Origin: Archilochus colubris
Taxonomy: Eukaryota; Chordata; Aves; Apodiformes; Trochilidae
DNA: 64,000 nt
NCBI GenBank assembly: GCA_023079485.1
Contig: CM041085.1
Span: 34,085,121 to 34,149,120, forward strand
Reading direction: 5' to 3'
Both the position numbers and the translations under genes were made by a program. Shown piece after piece: positions 39,736 to 52,900 of the stretch (its first letter is position 1; each line of letters opens with the position of its first letter). The notes under the pieces are model-generated. The model did not search any database. It saw only the letters and a program-made list of their open reading frames with translations, and was not told the DNA's origin.

Positions 39736-40519
39736 TCCAGATGTATGATATTTAAGAAGTACTCAAGACCATGTTTCAAAATTAAGGTTTTGTTATTTCC
39801 CCTGAAGGAGACAGCCTTTTCCCCGCTGGTCCTATATATAGCTAACAATGAAATTAGAGGAAACCTCTAGAGGGACCAAAAGTCTATTTATAATGATTGT
39901 CACAGTCTAGCAGGGATTATTAATGTCAGCTGAAGTAATTTAATAATTTGGGAGCCTTTAGAGCTAGATAAGCAATTTCTTAAAGCAGTAATTAAGCATT
40001 CAACTTTTTTTTTTTTTATGTCTAGGTGTCTCCTGTTCACAGTTTGAAGGACAAATCTTCATTTCACTGCCAACCAGAAGTACTATCATCACAGTACCTG
40101 GATTCTATTCTTCCAGCTAAACATAACAAACTAACTGTATGCTGGAGTTGTGGGTAATTAATTCCTCCAGTGCTATCTTTTCTGAACATCCCACCTGTAT
40201 TAAGTACATCTTGCATTAGAGGTATTTGTGGAAGTTAGAATAGGGTAGTAAGTACTCCTGAAAAACATTATTTACTATTATCTACCATTATTTCTAGTAA
40301 TTTTGTAATAGAGGTCTTTGTAGCTTATAAAATCCACTTCTCTTAATTAAGTAAAAAAAAAACCAATATTATAATGTGTATAATCAAAAGCTGTATAAAT
40401 ATGTTTCGACGTATATGAAATCAAGCTATTCATAAATTCCCGGTGAAAATATAATTATCTTCACCTGACACCTCATGTTTAACTATCCAGTTTCTAGCAG
40501 AAATTATTACTGGTCCTCC

Positions 40520-41000
40520 AGTACGCAAATCTTGTACCATATGTAATTAACTGCCAATGCACCACTCCATTCTTCAACTCATCTAGTTTTTCATGGGTTA
40601 TTTTCCAAACCTTCTTTGTATTCATATCACCTCTTAGCATTGCCTCATCAACAAATTTAATCAATGAACATCTTTTCAGGCCATGTTCTAAACTATTTCC
40701 TCATACTGTCCCAATACAGTCCCCCAGATGAATCTCTCAAATGACCATCAACAATCCAAATAATTTCCTCTTTGGCAGAACTTCTCATCATTACTTTTGA
40801 TTCATACCCTCCTACCTTAAGGTATTATTGAACTATTAATCTAAAACAATGAACGGGTGTTAGCAGTGTCTTACAATAATATTTTCAATGCAGTATATAA
40901 GTCTATGTGGATGAAAACCTACCATGTTTCCCAAACATAAATCTCATCCTTATATTTTAAAAATATAAGCCCTGTCTTATGAATCCATGCTCTGCTTTCC
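40520..41000 (-). mobile_element. Ancient CR1/L3-like LINE relic (reverse transcriptase region)
   Basis: The plus strand reads like the reverse complement of old amniote CR1/L3 elements. It has ATCAACAAATTTAATCAATG (the 'skFADD'-flanking region seen in antisense) and then a stretch like CCCAATACAGTCCCCCAGATG, which corresponds to the 'last resort' PQGSVLGP region. Divergence is high and no frame is open. The younger CR1 starting at about 41056 begins right at its edge. Recognition is by remembered pattern, so boundaries are rough. Confidence 0.5.
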
Positions 41001-41055
41001 ATAATGATAATTAAAAAAAAAAAACAAAAAACAAAACCAAACAAAAAGCCAGAGG

Positions 41056-43040
41056 GTAAGACGACTGGTCTGGCTGAACAGGGAGATACTGAAGGAAGGG
41101 TAACAAAGAGAGCTTACAGACTATGGAAGAAAGGGCTGGCTGCCCAGGAAGAGTTTAGGAATATAGTTAGGTTATGGAGAAAGAAAATTACAGAGACAAA
41201 GACCCAATTTGAGCTTAATCTTGCCACTTCTGTTAAGGATAACAAAAAGTCTTTCTACTCATACATTAACAGCAAAAGGAGGGGCAGGGGAAACCTCCAT
41301 TCCTTGTTGGACATGGGGGGAGTTACCAAAGATGAGGAAAAGGCCGAGGTATTTAACACTTTCTTTACCTCAGTTTTCAACTGTAAGTAAGGTTGTCCTG
41401 AGGACAGCTGCTTCTGGGGCTTGTAGAGAGAAGTAAGAAGCTGCATAGTCCCCCCATAATCCAGGAGGGAAGAGTGACCTGCTGTGCCCCTTGGATCCTC
41501 ACAAGTCTATGGGACCAGACAGGATCCACCCAAGGGTGATGAGGGAGCTGGCAGAAGAGCTCTCCAAGCCGCTCTCCATCATCCACCAACAGTCCTGGCT
41601 CACTGGGGACATCCCAGATGATTGGAAGTTGGCGAATGTCATACCAATCCACAAAAAGGGACTGAAGGAGGACCCAGGAAACTCCAGGCCTGTCAGCCTG
41701 ACCTCAGTGCCTGGCAGGGTTATGGAACAGATCATCCTGGGGGCAATCACACAGCACCTGCAGGATGGGCGAGGGATTAGACCCAGCCAGCACGGGTCTA
41801 GGAAGGGCAGGTCCTGCCTGACCAACCTGATCTCCTTTTATGATCAGGTGACCCAACTGGTGGATGAGGGGAGGGCTGTGGATGTGGTCTACCTGGACTT
41901 CAGCAAGGCCTTTGACACTGTCTCCCACAGCATCCTCCTGAAAAAGCTGTCAGCTCGCAGCTTTGACAAGAGCACCCTGTGCTGGGTTAGGAACTGGCTG
42001 GAGGGCCGGGCCCAGAGAGTGGTGCTGAATGGTACTGCATCCAGTTGGCAGCCGGTCACTAGTGGTGTCCCCCAGGGATCAGTGTTGGGCCCAGTTCTGT
42101 TCAATATCTTCATTGATGACTTGGATGAGGGGATTGAGTCCATCATCAGCAAGTTTGCTGATGACACCAAGCTGGGAAGAAGTGTTGATCAGCTGGAAGG
42201 CAGGAGGGCTCTGCAGAGGGACCTGGACAGACTGGAGAGTTGGGCTGATTACAATGGGATGAGGTTCAACATGGCCAAGTGCCGGGTCCTGCACTTTGGC
42301 CACACCAACCCCAAGCAGCGCTACAGGCTGGGGACAGAGTGGCTGAGAGCAGCCAGGCAGAGAGGGACCTGGGAGTCTGGATTGACAGGAAGCTGAACAT
42401 GAGCCAGCAGTGTGCCCAGGTGGCCAAGAAGGCCAATGGCATCATGGCCTGTATCAGGAACAGCGTGGCCAGCAGGTCCAAGGAAGTGATTCTGCCCCTG
42501 TACTCAGCCCTGGTGAGGCCACACCTCGAGTACTGTGTCCAGTTCTGGGTCCCTCAGTTTAGGAAGGAGATTGAGGTCCTGGAGCGGGTCCAAAGGAGGG
42601 CAACCAGGCTGGTGAAGGGACTCCAGCACAGATCCTATGAGGAGAGGCTGAGGGAGCTGGGGCTGTTCAGCCTGGAGAAGAGGAGGCTCAGAGGAGACCT
42701 CATCACTTTCTACAACTCCCTGGAAGGAGGTTGGAGCCAGGGGGGAGTTGGTCTCTTCTCCCAGACAGCCATCAGTAGGACAAGAGGGCATGGACTTAAA
42801 CTCTGCCAGGGGAGGTTTAGGTTGGATATTAGGAAGAAATTCTTTACAGAGAGGGTGATCAGGGATTGGAAGCCTCCCTGGGAGGGCTGCCCAGGGAGGT
42901 GGTGGATTCTCCATCCCTGGAGGATTTTAAGAAGAGACTGATGTAGCACTCAGTGCCATGGTCTGGTAACCACAGTGGTAGAGGATTAAGGGTTGGACTT
43001 GATGAGCTCAGAGGTCCTTTCCAGCCTGGATGATTCTATG
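41056..43040 (+). mobile_element. CR1 LINE, 5'-truncated, with the best-preserved reverse transcriptase in the window
   Basis: The element starts in the inter-domain segment (GLAEQGDTEGRVTKRAYRLW near 41070) and continues with YINSKRRGRGNLHSLLDMGG. A 301-codon frame (41491-42396) carries the polymerase core: [58 protein letters not shown] (motif A), [20 protein letters not shown] (motif B) and KFADDTKL (motif C, FADD at 42154-42165, intact). A frameshift near 42290-42390 moves the reading to another frame ([20 protein letters not shown] to about 42941). The tail ends GTCCTTTCCAGCCTGGATGATTCTATGACTC. It lacks the endonuclease and is inactive, but is among the younger copies. Antisense to UTRN. 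Confidence 0.95.
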
Positions 43041-45219
43041 ACTCATTTAGTCAATGGAAACACAATTAATCATCCATACGGCAACAAAGAACCATTAAGT
43101 TGGGCTCCTAAATACTGAATTTGTTTAATACTATCCTGGTGTTGTCTCCTTCACATTTACTACATAGATTACAGTCTACAGATCATTCAGGGCATAGTCT
43201 TCTGATGGGAGTGGTAGGAACAAGCAAATGACAATTAGGTTTTTTAAGTTACACTATTTAAAAAAAAAGCTATTAAGCAAGCCAAAAGAAACAGTCTACT
43301 ATGTGGAATATGTCAGTAGAGTTCTCACTTTCTTAGTTCATATGCACAAATCAACAAAATATTCATATTTAAAGAAAAATCACAGAATTGGGGAAACATT
43401 CCTTGTCTGATGCAGAACCACTGACTTCAGCCTACAGTTGAGGAGACATTAAACCTGTTGCTGTGTTTCATCATAAGGCCAAAACAAAATTGACTTTGTT
43501 TTCATTCACATGCTAACATTTGCCAGGGTGAAATTTTTATTTAGATCATCTACTTAATTTGCAATATCCCTTTCTTATGCAGTAACTTATCCAAATACTA
43601 AACTGCTGTCATTCAGAAAAATGAGTTTAAAATTCTGTGTTCTCTGTGCACTGAACTGTAATGGGAAGATTATCAAAATAATTTTTCTTCATTGAAAATG
43701 TAGTTCTGTCTGAACTACAGAGACAAAGAACACAATAGCTAAAAAATTCCCATGCCTGTAACCATTGTTACGCCTTTCTCAGAGGAGCCAGTAGATATCT
43801 TACTGAAAGCCTAGAAGATAGGGAATACAATCCATAAGGTTAAATTATGCCTACGAGAACACTGGTGTTTCCAGAACTCAGTATTAAGTACCCCTTTTAC
43901 TAACCACAATTTGATTTTTGATTTCCAGCAATTCAATGAAGAAGGTTATTCTACTGGGTTGCAAATGTCAAGAACTACTAAAGATTCGAAACCCATGAGT
44001 CAAACATAAAAGCTTAATAGTCTTCTGTTTCAAGGGCTTTTAGGATGCACTTTGTTCTCTTTATAAGTTCTTTTTAACACTTTATAAATACAAAAACTGA
44101 GATTATCATCTAATAACATGCTCCCAGAGGAAAAGTACAAATGTTCTGAAATTCACAATGGTGCTGTGGCAGCACTGAGCTCAGCAGCAACCCAATTAGG
44201 AAGGGATTAAATGAAAATATCTGTGCATGCATGCATCCACACATTTTCCCTCCCCTCTGTGCCAAATGGTCCTTCGAGATCTACAGACTCTGAGCTGACT
44301 TCCACCAAACAATCAAGGGCTCAGAAATTTCTTTGCTTGGTACAGAGGGAATAGAAAAAGATAGAAGCAAACAACACACCAGCTAAAACAAATGAACCGA
44401 CCAAGTTCAAAGTTGGGTTAGCTTTTCTATTAGACTTATGGGTTTACATCTAGGTTTAACAACAAATGGGGCACCTTTGGCAAGCAAACAATTCATTATT
44501 TACCTTCGTGTGCCCGTGCAAGCATCTTACACATCTACGCTGTAAACAATTTTCTAGACCCTTGTAAATCCTTTTCTCCTTCCTCTCTGTCTAAAAAAAG
44601 CCTGTTTTTTAGGTGGTTAGCTCAGAGATGTCAATTCAAAAGCCTTTTATATTCCAAGGACAAAAATACCATCCTAGCCTAAAGCATGGAAAAAAACCCT
44701 CTAAAACCTAAACATCTTTGATTTGACCAGTTTTTTAAGTTAGAATGTAGTTTTGAGCAGAAACCATAGTGTGGCTTTTGAGAGGATCAAAATACAGCAT
44801 GTTGAGAATAGTGTTATACTATCAATTAAAAGTAAGTAAAACAAACAGTGGGAAACCTGAAAAGGTCAACCAAACACTTAAAAAGAGTCAGTATTCAGTC
44901 TCTTGACTGGGAAGGAAGGAAACCGCTTTTTACTTTTGCTTTTTAATAAAAGAAGAAAGGGTGAAGGCATGTTTTTGTCTTCTCATTCCAGACAAAGAAC
45001 AGGATACACAGTTAGGAATGTAAATTCAGAGCAGCTACAAGAGGGCCAGGCTTGAGTGCAAGACAGTATACAATAGCAGGAATCTTTTCTCTCCCTGTCT
45101 CTCCAACCATTATTGAGCTATGGGGCTTCATGGATTAGCCACTACCCAAATATATTTAATAACCCTGATGGACTGGTTTTTTGGCCATAATTTTCACCGA
45201 ACACTTTAGGTTCATTTTT
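43041..45219. other. Intron without recognised features
   Basis: AT-rich intron. A short GCATGCATGCAT run lies near 44224. No gene or transposon was recognised. Confidence 0.6.
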
Positions 45220-46990
45220 ACATATGCCACTGTATCGTGTTGCAGAAACAAGTTCTACAATTTAATTACCTGTCATTATGACAAGGTACTTCCTTTTATT
45301 TAATAACTTAACTAGATACCTCCTCATTCTCATGTCAGGAGACATAACAAATCATTCTCTCTTCACCTTCACTCTGCTCTTCAACATGTTTATAGACTTC
45401 AGTGAGATGACTAAGGCACATGGTTTTCCAGGCTGAGAACCAGAATTTATTTACATTCATGCCTTTCAAAAACCATCGAGGATATGCGATTGCTCTGCTT
45501 GCCTTTCTCAGTACCTTTTGTAGTTGAACTATATTTTTCTGAGGATAAGACAGAGAAGGCAAAAAGAAAAATTGCACAGTATCCAGTAATAAGATTTACT
45601 AAGGGCATGCAGTAGCACATTAGTGTTTTCTGTTCTGCCCTCCAGTCTTTTATTAGCAACTATTAGCTCCTTTTAATCCCTGAAATTGTCTTTGCTTTTG
45701 TTTGTTTTGACAGCTCTGTATCTGAATTGACACTAAACTTAAACCCAGAACTAACCCTAAGATTTTTTTTCTCAAGTACAGCCAATTATGAATCAATTAC
45801 TGTTCATGTCTAAATAGAACCGTTTCTTGTGACACAGCCTTTCAAATGCCATTGACATCACCTTAGAAAGCATTACAACTTTTCACATCCCATTTTAGTT
45901 TTGCTAGCTTTAATACCTATGTGCCAGCAGTACACTTCAACATCCTGCTATTCAACATCCTCTTCACAAATTTTTTGCTAAGAGATTCAACTGCAAAAGT
46001 TCATCTAGAAGACTAATCCAAAAGAAGCTTCCTCTTTAATTCAATGAAAGCTCGAGGGGGTTCACTATTGGTTTTTAAATTTAAAAACCATGTGCCACAA
46101 TGGCTTCCTTTTTTTTTTGTTTGTTTTTTTACAGGGACTCACCAATAGCTTCTGGCAATATAAACATACTGTGTTGACTAAATCACTTTATGTAATAACT
46201 TTCTGATTCCTTAAAGAATTCTGATAGATTTTTGTGTTATGTAATGTCTTCAATATCTTGACTGTTTCTCAAAGGATGTAATTTAATATTTACCAATTCT
46301 GTTCCTTTCTACGATTTTCAGCAGTATCATTGGTATGAAAAATCAGATTTGCTAGTCTGTAATTTCCAGGACACTAGAGTTGAGTTATTTTTTTTAAAGC
46401 TATCATAACATTTGCTCCCTTTCCACTGTTCAATATGTAGACCAATGAAGGACAAATATTGCACACCACAAATACCAGTTCAGCAATGTCCCATAGGATT
46501 TGCATGGAAATACTTGGGTAGCTACCTCATTAGAGTAGTCTGGTTACTCCACATTTTCATGTGTCGTATCTACTTACTAAAACTGCATCTATTTACAGTT
46601 CCATTGAGGCTTGTTCAGAATGATGAAAAGGTTTTATGGATAATTCTTATTTGCCAATATCAAATCTGGGGGGAGAGAAGGGCCACCTGAAATCAAACAA
46701 AAACAGTCTATGGGACACCACTGCACCTACATAATAAAACTCAAAGATTTTAAAGGAAGAAGCATTTGCAACACAGCAGATACATCCATCCCCTCCTGTT
46801 TGTTCACCTTCACTTGTTTACTCTGGAATACAGCTACCAGCAGCTGCAAGACAACTGTGCCGCAGGTACCTTTGCTGCTCCCCAGCCTCCCAAACCAGCT
46901 GCATTCTTGGATGCCTTCCTAGCCAGCAGTCTTGTCTCCATGCCCTCAGGCAGAAGTACCTCAATTAATCTCTTAATTAGCGTCTTATAA
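45220..46990 (-). mobile_element. Ancient CR1/L3-like LINE relic, 3' half
   Basis: The plus strand at 45240-45300 reads AAGTTCTACAATTTAATTAC, then GACAAGGTACTTCCTTTTATTT. This is the antisense of the conserved 3' ORF2 region of old amniote CR1/L3 elements. Sequence near 45360-45410 (TTTATAGACTTCAGTGAGATGA) and 45480-45540 (TTTCTCAGTACCTTTTGTAGTTGAA) follows in the expected order. The segment near 46700 (CTATGGGACACCACTGCACC) corresponds to the region around the polymerase core. No frame survives. The internal gaps are unclear, so this may be fragments rather than one continuous copy. Confidence 0.55.
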
Positions 46991-49900
46991 CAGGTCAGGC
47001 TGAATACCAATAGATTTATATTTCTGAAATATGGACCATCAGGTACAAGTGCAGTGTTGATTTCAAAGCTTGTGTCAAAAAGAGGGGTATTCCCTTCCCT
47101 GAAAAAAAAATTTCCATCTCTTCTAGATTTCTTCTAAATACTTCTAAGTTTTTCTTCAGAACAGAATGCCACTTGGCATTCTCTACACATGCAATTTACT
47201 TGCTCCAAAATAAAATTCAAACAACAAAATAGATTGACCTTTAGGTTTTGTAGTTTTGTTTGAATGTCTTATTTTTGCCTAATTCACTTATGAAGTATTT
47301 TATGATAAAATAAAATTTCTTCCCCAGTTCTGCTATTACAGCAAAAGTGCACAAGGGCAAGATCCATTTTGCTTCAGGCTTTGTACCCTAGGGTGTTAAT
47401 CTATGCCAGGGTCTACATACTAAGAGGAGTAAATAATAAACTGGAAAAAAACCCTAGTGTCTAGAGGTAAACCCACACATTCTGCTCTTGAATTTCCTTG
47501 TTGAAGTGTTTGTAACAGTTAATTGCCACTAGAGCATTGCAATATGAAATACTGCTGTGCAAATGGCACTTATGTGGATGAAAGAGCAGCTATGCTGACA
47601 GGAGACCAATATTGCCTGCATGCCTGTTTGAGTTAAATAAAAAAAACATCATTTGTTTTGCCTTACAATGCTTAACAAAACCTTACAGCAAAATAATAAA
47701 ACAACTCATTAATGTGCTTTCTTAAGTTACAGTGTAAATATATTTCTTCTTGAAAACTTTTTATGATTGCCAACATTGTGCTATGGCAGAACTAGATTAT
47801 GGGATCTTTGGTGCAGGTGCATTTTGCAGTGAAAACAGCACATTTGAGATACCACAAAAAAAAAAAAAAAAAAAGTTACCCCTCTCTCCAAGTCATCCGC
47901 AGCATTCCTTTCAAAGGACACATGAGCAACACTTTCTTTACAAAGAATGGTAATTATTCAACAGAAATATAATCAGGTGTGCAGAAATTATATTTCTAAA
48001 AATATACGTAGAACAATTGCTTCAAGTTTTATCTATCAAGTCCAGTACCGGGAGCATTATGTTTGCACCAGGAGCATACAACTATGGAAAGGCTTCACAC
48101 TTCAACAGAAATAAAACCTGCAACTCAATAATCCAGAGTAATATTACCTACAGTAACAAGAGCATCAATATATCACCCACACAAAAGAGACTGATCACAT
48201 GGGACAAAATGTAACAAGCATTTTCTTTAAGCTCTACTTAAACTGAGATTCCATACTGGTAATCAGTCATTTCCCATTATACAGTTATAAATGTAGTTAT
48301 TTTAAACAGAAGTGATACAGTATGTCCATCTTTAAGATCTCTTATTTCCCTTCCAGAAAACACCCACTTAAAAAGCACTTAGGAACAGCCCAGTATAACC
48401 TACAATAAAGAAAAGCGCTTTCATAGGGAAACATTTGATATATGTTATAACTGTCTTCATAATATAGTTCATCTTTCTAATGCTTGATTTAGTCATTTAC
48501 CTTCACATAACTACATGCAATTAAAAGCTAATGTCCAGGAACCTCATACCAAATGAGCTGAAAAAATAGAAAGCAATAATAAACAGCAAGGAATTAATAA
48601 GGCCTGCCAAATGGCATTCTAGTATTAGAAAAGTTTGTTTTAAAGCACAACAACAATATTTTAGAGCTATAATAGCTCGGCTATTTCACCATAATGAAAA
48701 AATGTTCAAAGAAAACAATGTCAGCAAAAATATATACACAGATTAAAACTTTACTGTTCAAAACCAATATATGACAGGCATTATTAGTGAAATTACAGTA
48801 CCACTGAGCAGCTGGGGAAAATGGAAACTGTCTAAGGAACCTGAAGAGAAACCAGGACTTAAACCTGGGGTAGGAAGAAATGGAAGAGAAAAGCACAAGT
48901 GGAAGAGAAATAGACTTAAAGAGTCCACCAAGGTGGAGAGAAGACAGAAGCAGAGAGGAAATGGGAGTGGGAGCATTATGCTTGGGAGCACCAACTTCTG
49001 GAAAAGCCAATTAATAAGAAATGCTTTGCAAAGCTTGCAACAAAAGACCAGTATTGGCACCCATCCCTCAAGTGACTTTCTTGTCAGCGAAAGGAGGGTT
49101 AACTCTAATAGGAATGGACTAAACCCTAAATAAATAAGATTCCTTATCTACATCGAGTTTCTCCTCTGTCGCAAAGACCCTGCAGGATGTTTGTCAAAAC
49201 CATTTCACACTAATTCTTTTCAAAAGAAGCACAACTGAGTTCCTCATGTTCTGAAAACAGACTTCAGACCCCAGGCACCAGTTTGCAGGCTGCCAACAGC
49301 TTACAGTTGCAGGTGAAATGGATGAAAATTGTTCCTTGAACATACAAAATACTAACTGCAAATACTAACAATAAGCAAGAAAAGAAACATCTGGAACACT
49401 TGAATCCAAAAGTTATTGAACTGTTTTCTACTTAACTTCTGTGTTTCTAATTGCAAAACTGAGGTAAGGCTACATAGCTCAGCTTAGCAGACAAAATCAT
49501 TAGTATATATGAATCATTTGGAGAGTACAATGCCATATAAAAAGTTCTATAGAATTATAAAAAAAAATACTGCTTACAAAACAGAGTTGCAATAGTATGA
49601 TGTAAAAAGAAAAGGGCCAGCTTGTTGAACAAGGAATAAAAACTACTGATCAGGTGTTAATTATTAAGCTTGTGCTGTTTTTTCACACTAACTGGAGCAA
49701 GAAGAAAGAAAAGATAGCAGAAATATTTAAAGATTCAATCCTAACGCATACAAGAAAGGAAGGCAAATTAAGGTTACATAAGTTACTCTAACTGTAGCAT
49801 AACCCATCTTTAATATGAAATTATTAATGTTTTCCTAATATTTTCTTTGCCATAAAATTATTGGTTCACAATCAATAAGAAAAAAATTGGCTCAGTACTC

Positions 49901-52900
49901 TGACCTTTGTAGCCTCTTTCTTTCAAAAGACGTGAAGCTGATGCTCCGACTTACCCCATCAAACCTATTCTCTTTCAATACCACAAAACTTGAACAAAGG
50001 GGCAGAAGACAGGGAGAGAAGGCAGGTCAGGAAGAATCAGTACTTCTGTACTGAATACACAGCCACATGCTCACAGCTGATTTGAGTTTAAGTTCTACCA
50101 AGTGATCAAGAAGCAAGCTTTATATTCAAATCTCAGGAAACAGATGTGTGCCACTATAGTACTATGGACAGTGACATTCTTCTATTGTATCACATCATTA
50201 AATTATTATCTATCCTATTATTTTCCTTCAACAAAGGAGGTTTCTGTGTCTCCTACCACTCTGAATACATCCATAGGTATACCTGTATCCACCTGTCTCC
50301 CACTTTGTACTTTCAAAGCAGGGAACATATTTTTTTCTGTTACCACAGCACCTGCCTCAGTAAGACTACTGGACTGTGGGAGGCTGTCCTGATATGAGTG
50401 CTGTAACAGCAATACATCTCCTGCCTGACTTCCATGGTTTAAAAAATACTGCTGGAACAGTAGTTATAACATTATATATTCTTACATATTAAAATAGCAG
50501 ACAGACCAGAGTGCCACATAGACCACATCTATATCAGGAAGTAGAGAAGTGCAACAGGAACAGACCTGTGGAATGCAAACATTTAAGCTGAGGGCCATAT
50601 GTCCTCTTTCAGAGTTGAGGGCTTCAGGCCAGCTCTGAACCAGCCCTATAGGCTGCATGCCTACAATGGAGCACACTCAGTGTACATTGGGGCTTCATTT
50701 TCTAGTTCAGTTTCATCCAGAACAGTATCACATTTCTGCAGTCCAAATTCACTGGATGATGATATGACCCCACCAAAAAATAAAGGACAGATAAATATGC
50801 CTTGAGAGATTTTCCTCAAGAGAAGATTTCTGATCTGAATGGAACTGCTGATACAGAAAGCCATGGGCATGGACCAGAAGCTACTAGCTCCAGCCCTCTA
50901 CCTCACTCTTAACTTCCCACAGTTTTCAGGATCATACCCATCCTTATGGGAACTCTTCAGGGATTGGGCTGCTATGATGATAAACCAAGCATAAAGTCCT
51001 TTGTACAGAAGATAAAACTCATTAAATTTTTGTTGCTGAATTTAAATGATGCACTATCACCTACAGAAAAAAACAACAAAACACACGCAACCAACCAATC
51101 AGTTATTCTTTGCATATGCAATCATATACAACTCATTAGTTTTCATGTGGGTTTGGCAGTACTTGCCAAATTAGCCATTTGAATGCCAGTCATTTTTATA
51201 TGGGAGGGGGGGAAATGTATTGAGTTAATAATAAATAAAATTGCAGTTACAGTAGTCTTTGCTATCTTTATAACTGCCTACAACCCAAATTTCTTCTTTT
51301 ACCAACTAAACAGATATTGCTTTATAAAAAGAAAAAGGGAAACAAAAACAGAGATATTGAAAGAGTTGTGAGTTTCCCTATAGAAAAGGACAGGAGCTAA
51401 AACAACAACAAAAAGTATTTTTGTACAACAAAAATGGAGACATTAACTTCATGGTTAAATTTTAGAAGTAAAGGTTTTACTTCTATAGCAATTATACGAT
51501 CCTTAATTTTAAGGAGTCTTTTACTCTCAGAGTGGCTCTGAATTCAAGATTTAGCTGAACAGGTCTGCAAGTAATTACTTCTGAAGGCTTTGAGGAAGAT
51601 AAATAAAATGCATCAATCTATAACACAGCAAAATTTCTTTATACAAGAATCATTTGTAACTATTTGGATAACAGATAACAGCCTGTAATTTACTAAGAAA
51701 ATATTCCTCACATAAACTGAATGAAAAGTAGCAGTGTCACATGAGGCTTCAAGATGTCCAGTATTTACAATGACACTAAGTAAGCCAGGTACTGCTAGGC
51801 TGAATTTTTGTTGAAGCTCAAAAGGCCTGAGAATTGCATTCTGTAGCAGTATTTGATAAGACTCATTTTGATTCTCTTAACAAGTGGTATAATTTAAATA
51901 ATTACTTCTTTTGTATTTTCTAGTTACCACTGAGGTCAAAGCTGGGGCTAAAAGCTATTTCAGTAACACTATGAAGACCAACCACCTCATTTCCACCCAG
52001 CAGCTCCATAAACAACAATCTCATTAGCCTTGTAGTTACCAGTGACTAAACCATGACTTAAATCAATGTTTCATCCCTCTAGGCTGCTTAGAAAGTGTAT
52101 ATATTCCTCATCTGCTGCTAGAAAAAAAAAAATCCAACATCATGATTCTTTCTTGTTCTAGCTGCATTACTTCTTCCATTCTGGTCATCCCATTTCAACT
52201 CAATCTAATAAACATGCCTAGCAGAAAACAGTTTTTCTTCTAGTGCTCAGACTAACATAACCATCAAGTGTCTCAATTTTCTTTTCATAGCACTTTTGCT
52301 TAGCATTTGGAAACACTCTTCAACCTCCAATTTATGCATTGAACCCAACTGCTACATGGATACCTGGATAAGATTCCTCTTCCAGAGCACTAAGTTTTCA
52401 TACTTACAACCTGTGGCTTTCTACTACTAGTATCATCTATTTTTGGATCCCATACTAGGAAATTAAGAAAAAAAATCTGCCAACGATGCCTTTGCAACCT
52501 AGTAAAAAATCACACATAAGTTGTTTAAAACTCATTGTACCTCATCACATTTTACTATGTTATACTTGCTTTGATTAAGACTGCAAGTTTTAATTTCTAC
52601 TTCTGTGAAGTGCCATGCTTATCATGCACAATAAATGCTACATAATGATAATTAAAACCATTAATCTACTACCAAGAGAAAACTGCAACTGGATTAAAGC
52701 AGATCAATTTGTTCTAAACAGCAGTCTGTTGGTTTGGTGGAAAAGAACTTCGAGGATGTCTGCTAGATTTCTAGATTGGTTTGGTTTGTTTTCTCCTTAT
52801 CCCACAGTTTAACTCACGTGGTTCAGTACTTTGCTCTTTCCTGTGAAGAATCAACATTTACAAGAACTCAATTTTATAACAGATGATGTTTTCCAGCAGC

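Noticed and set aside
41491..42396. 301-codon frame as a possible host gene
   Set aside because: All motifs are CR1 reverse transcriptase and the element ends in the CR1 tail.
48771..49133. 120-codon Lys/Arg-rich plus-strand frame with overlapping antisense frames
   Set aside because: A purine-rich stretch keeps stops rare on one strand and opens frames on both; no recognisable domain or splice signals.
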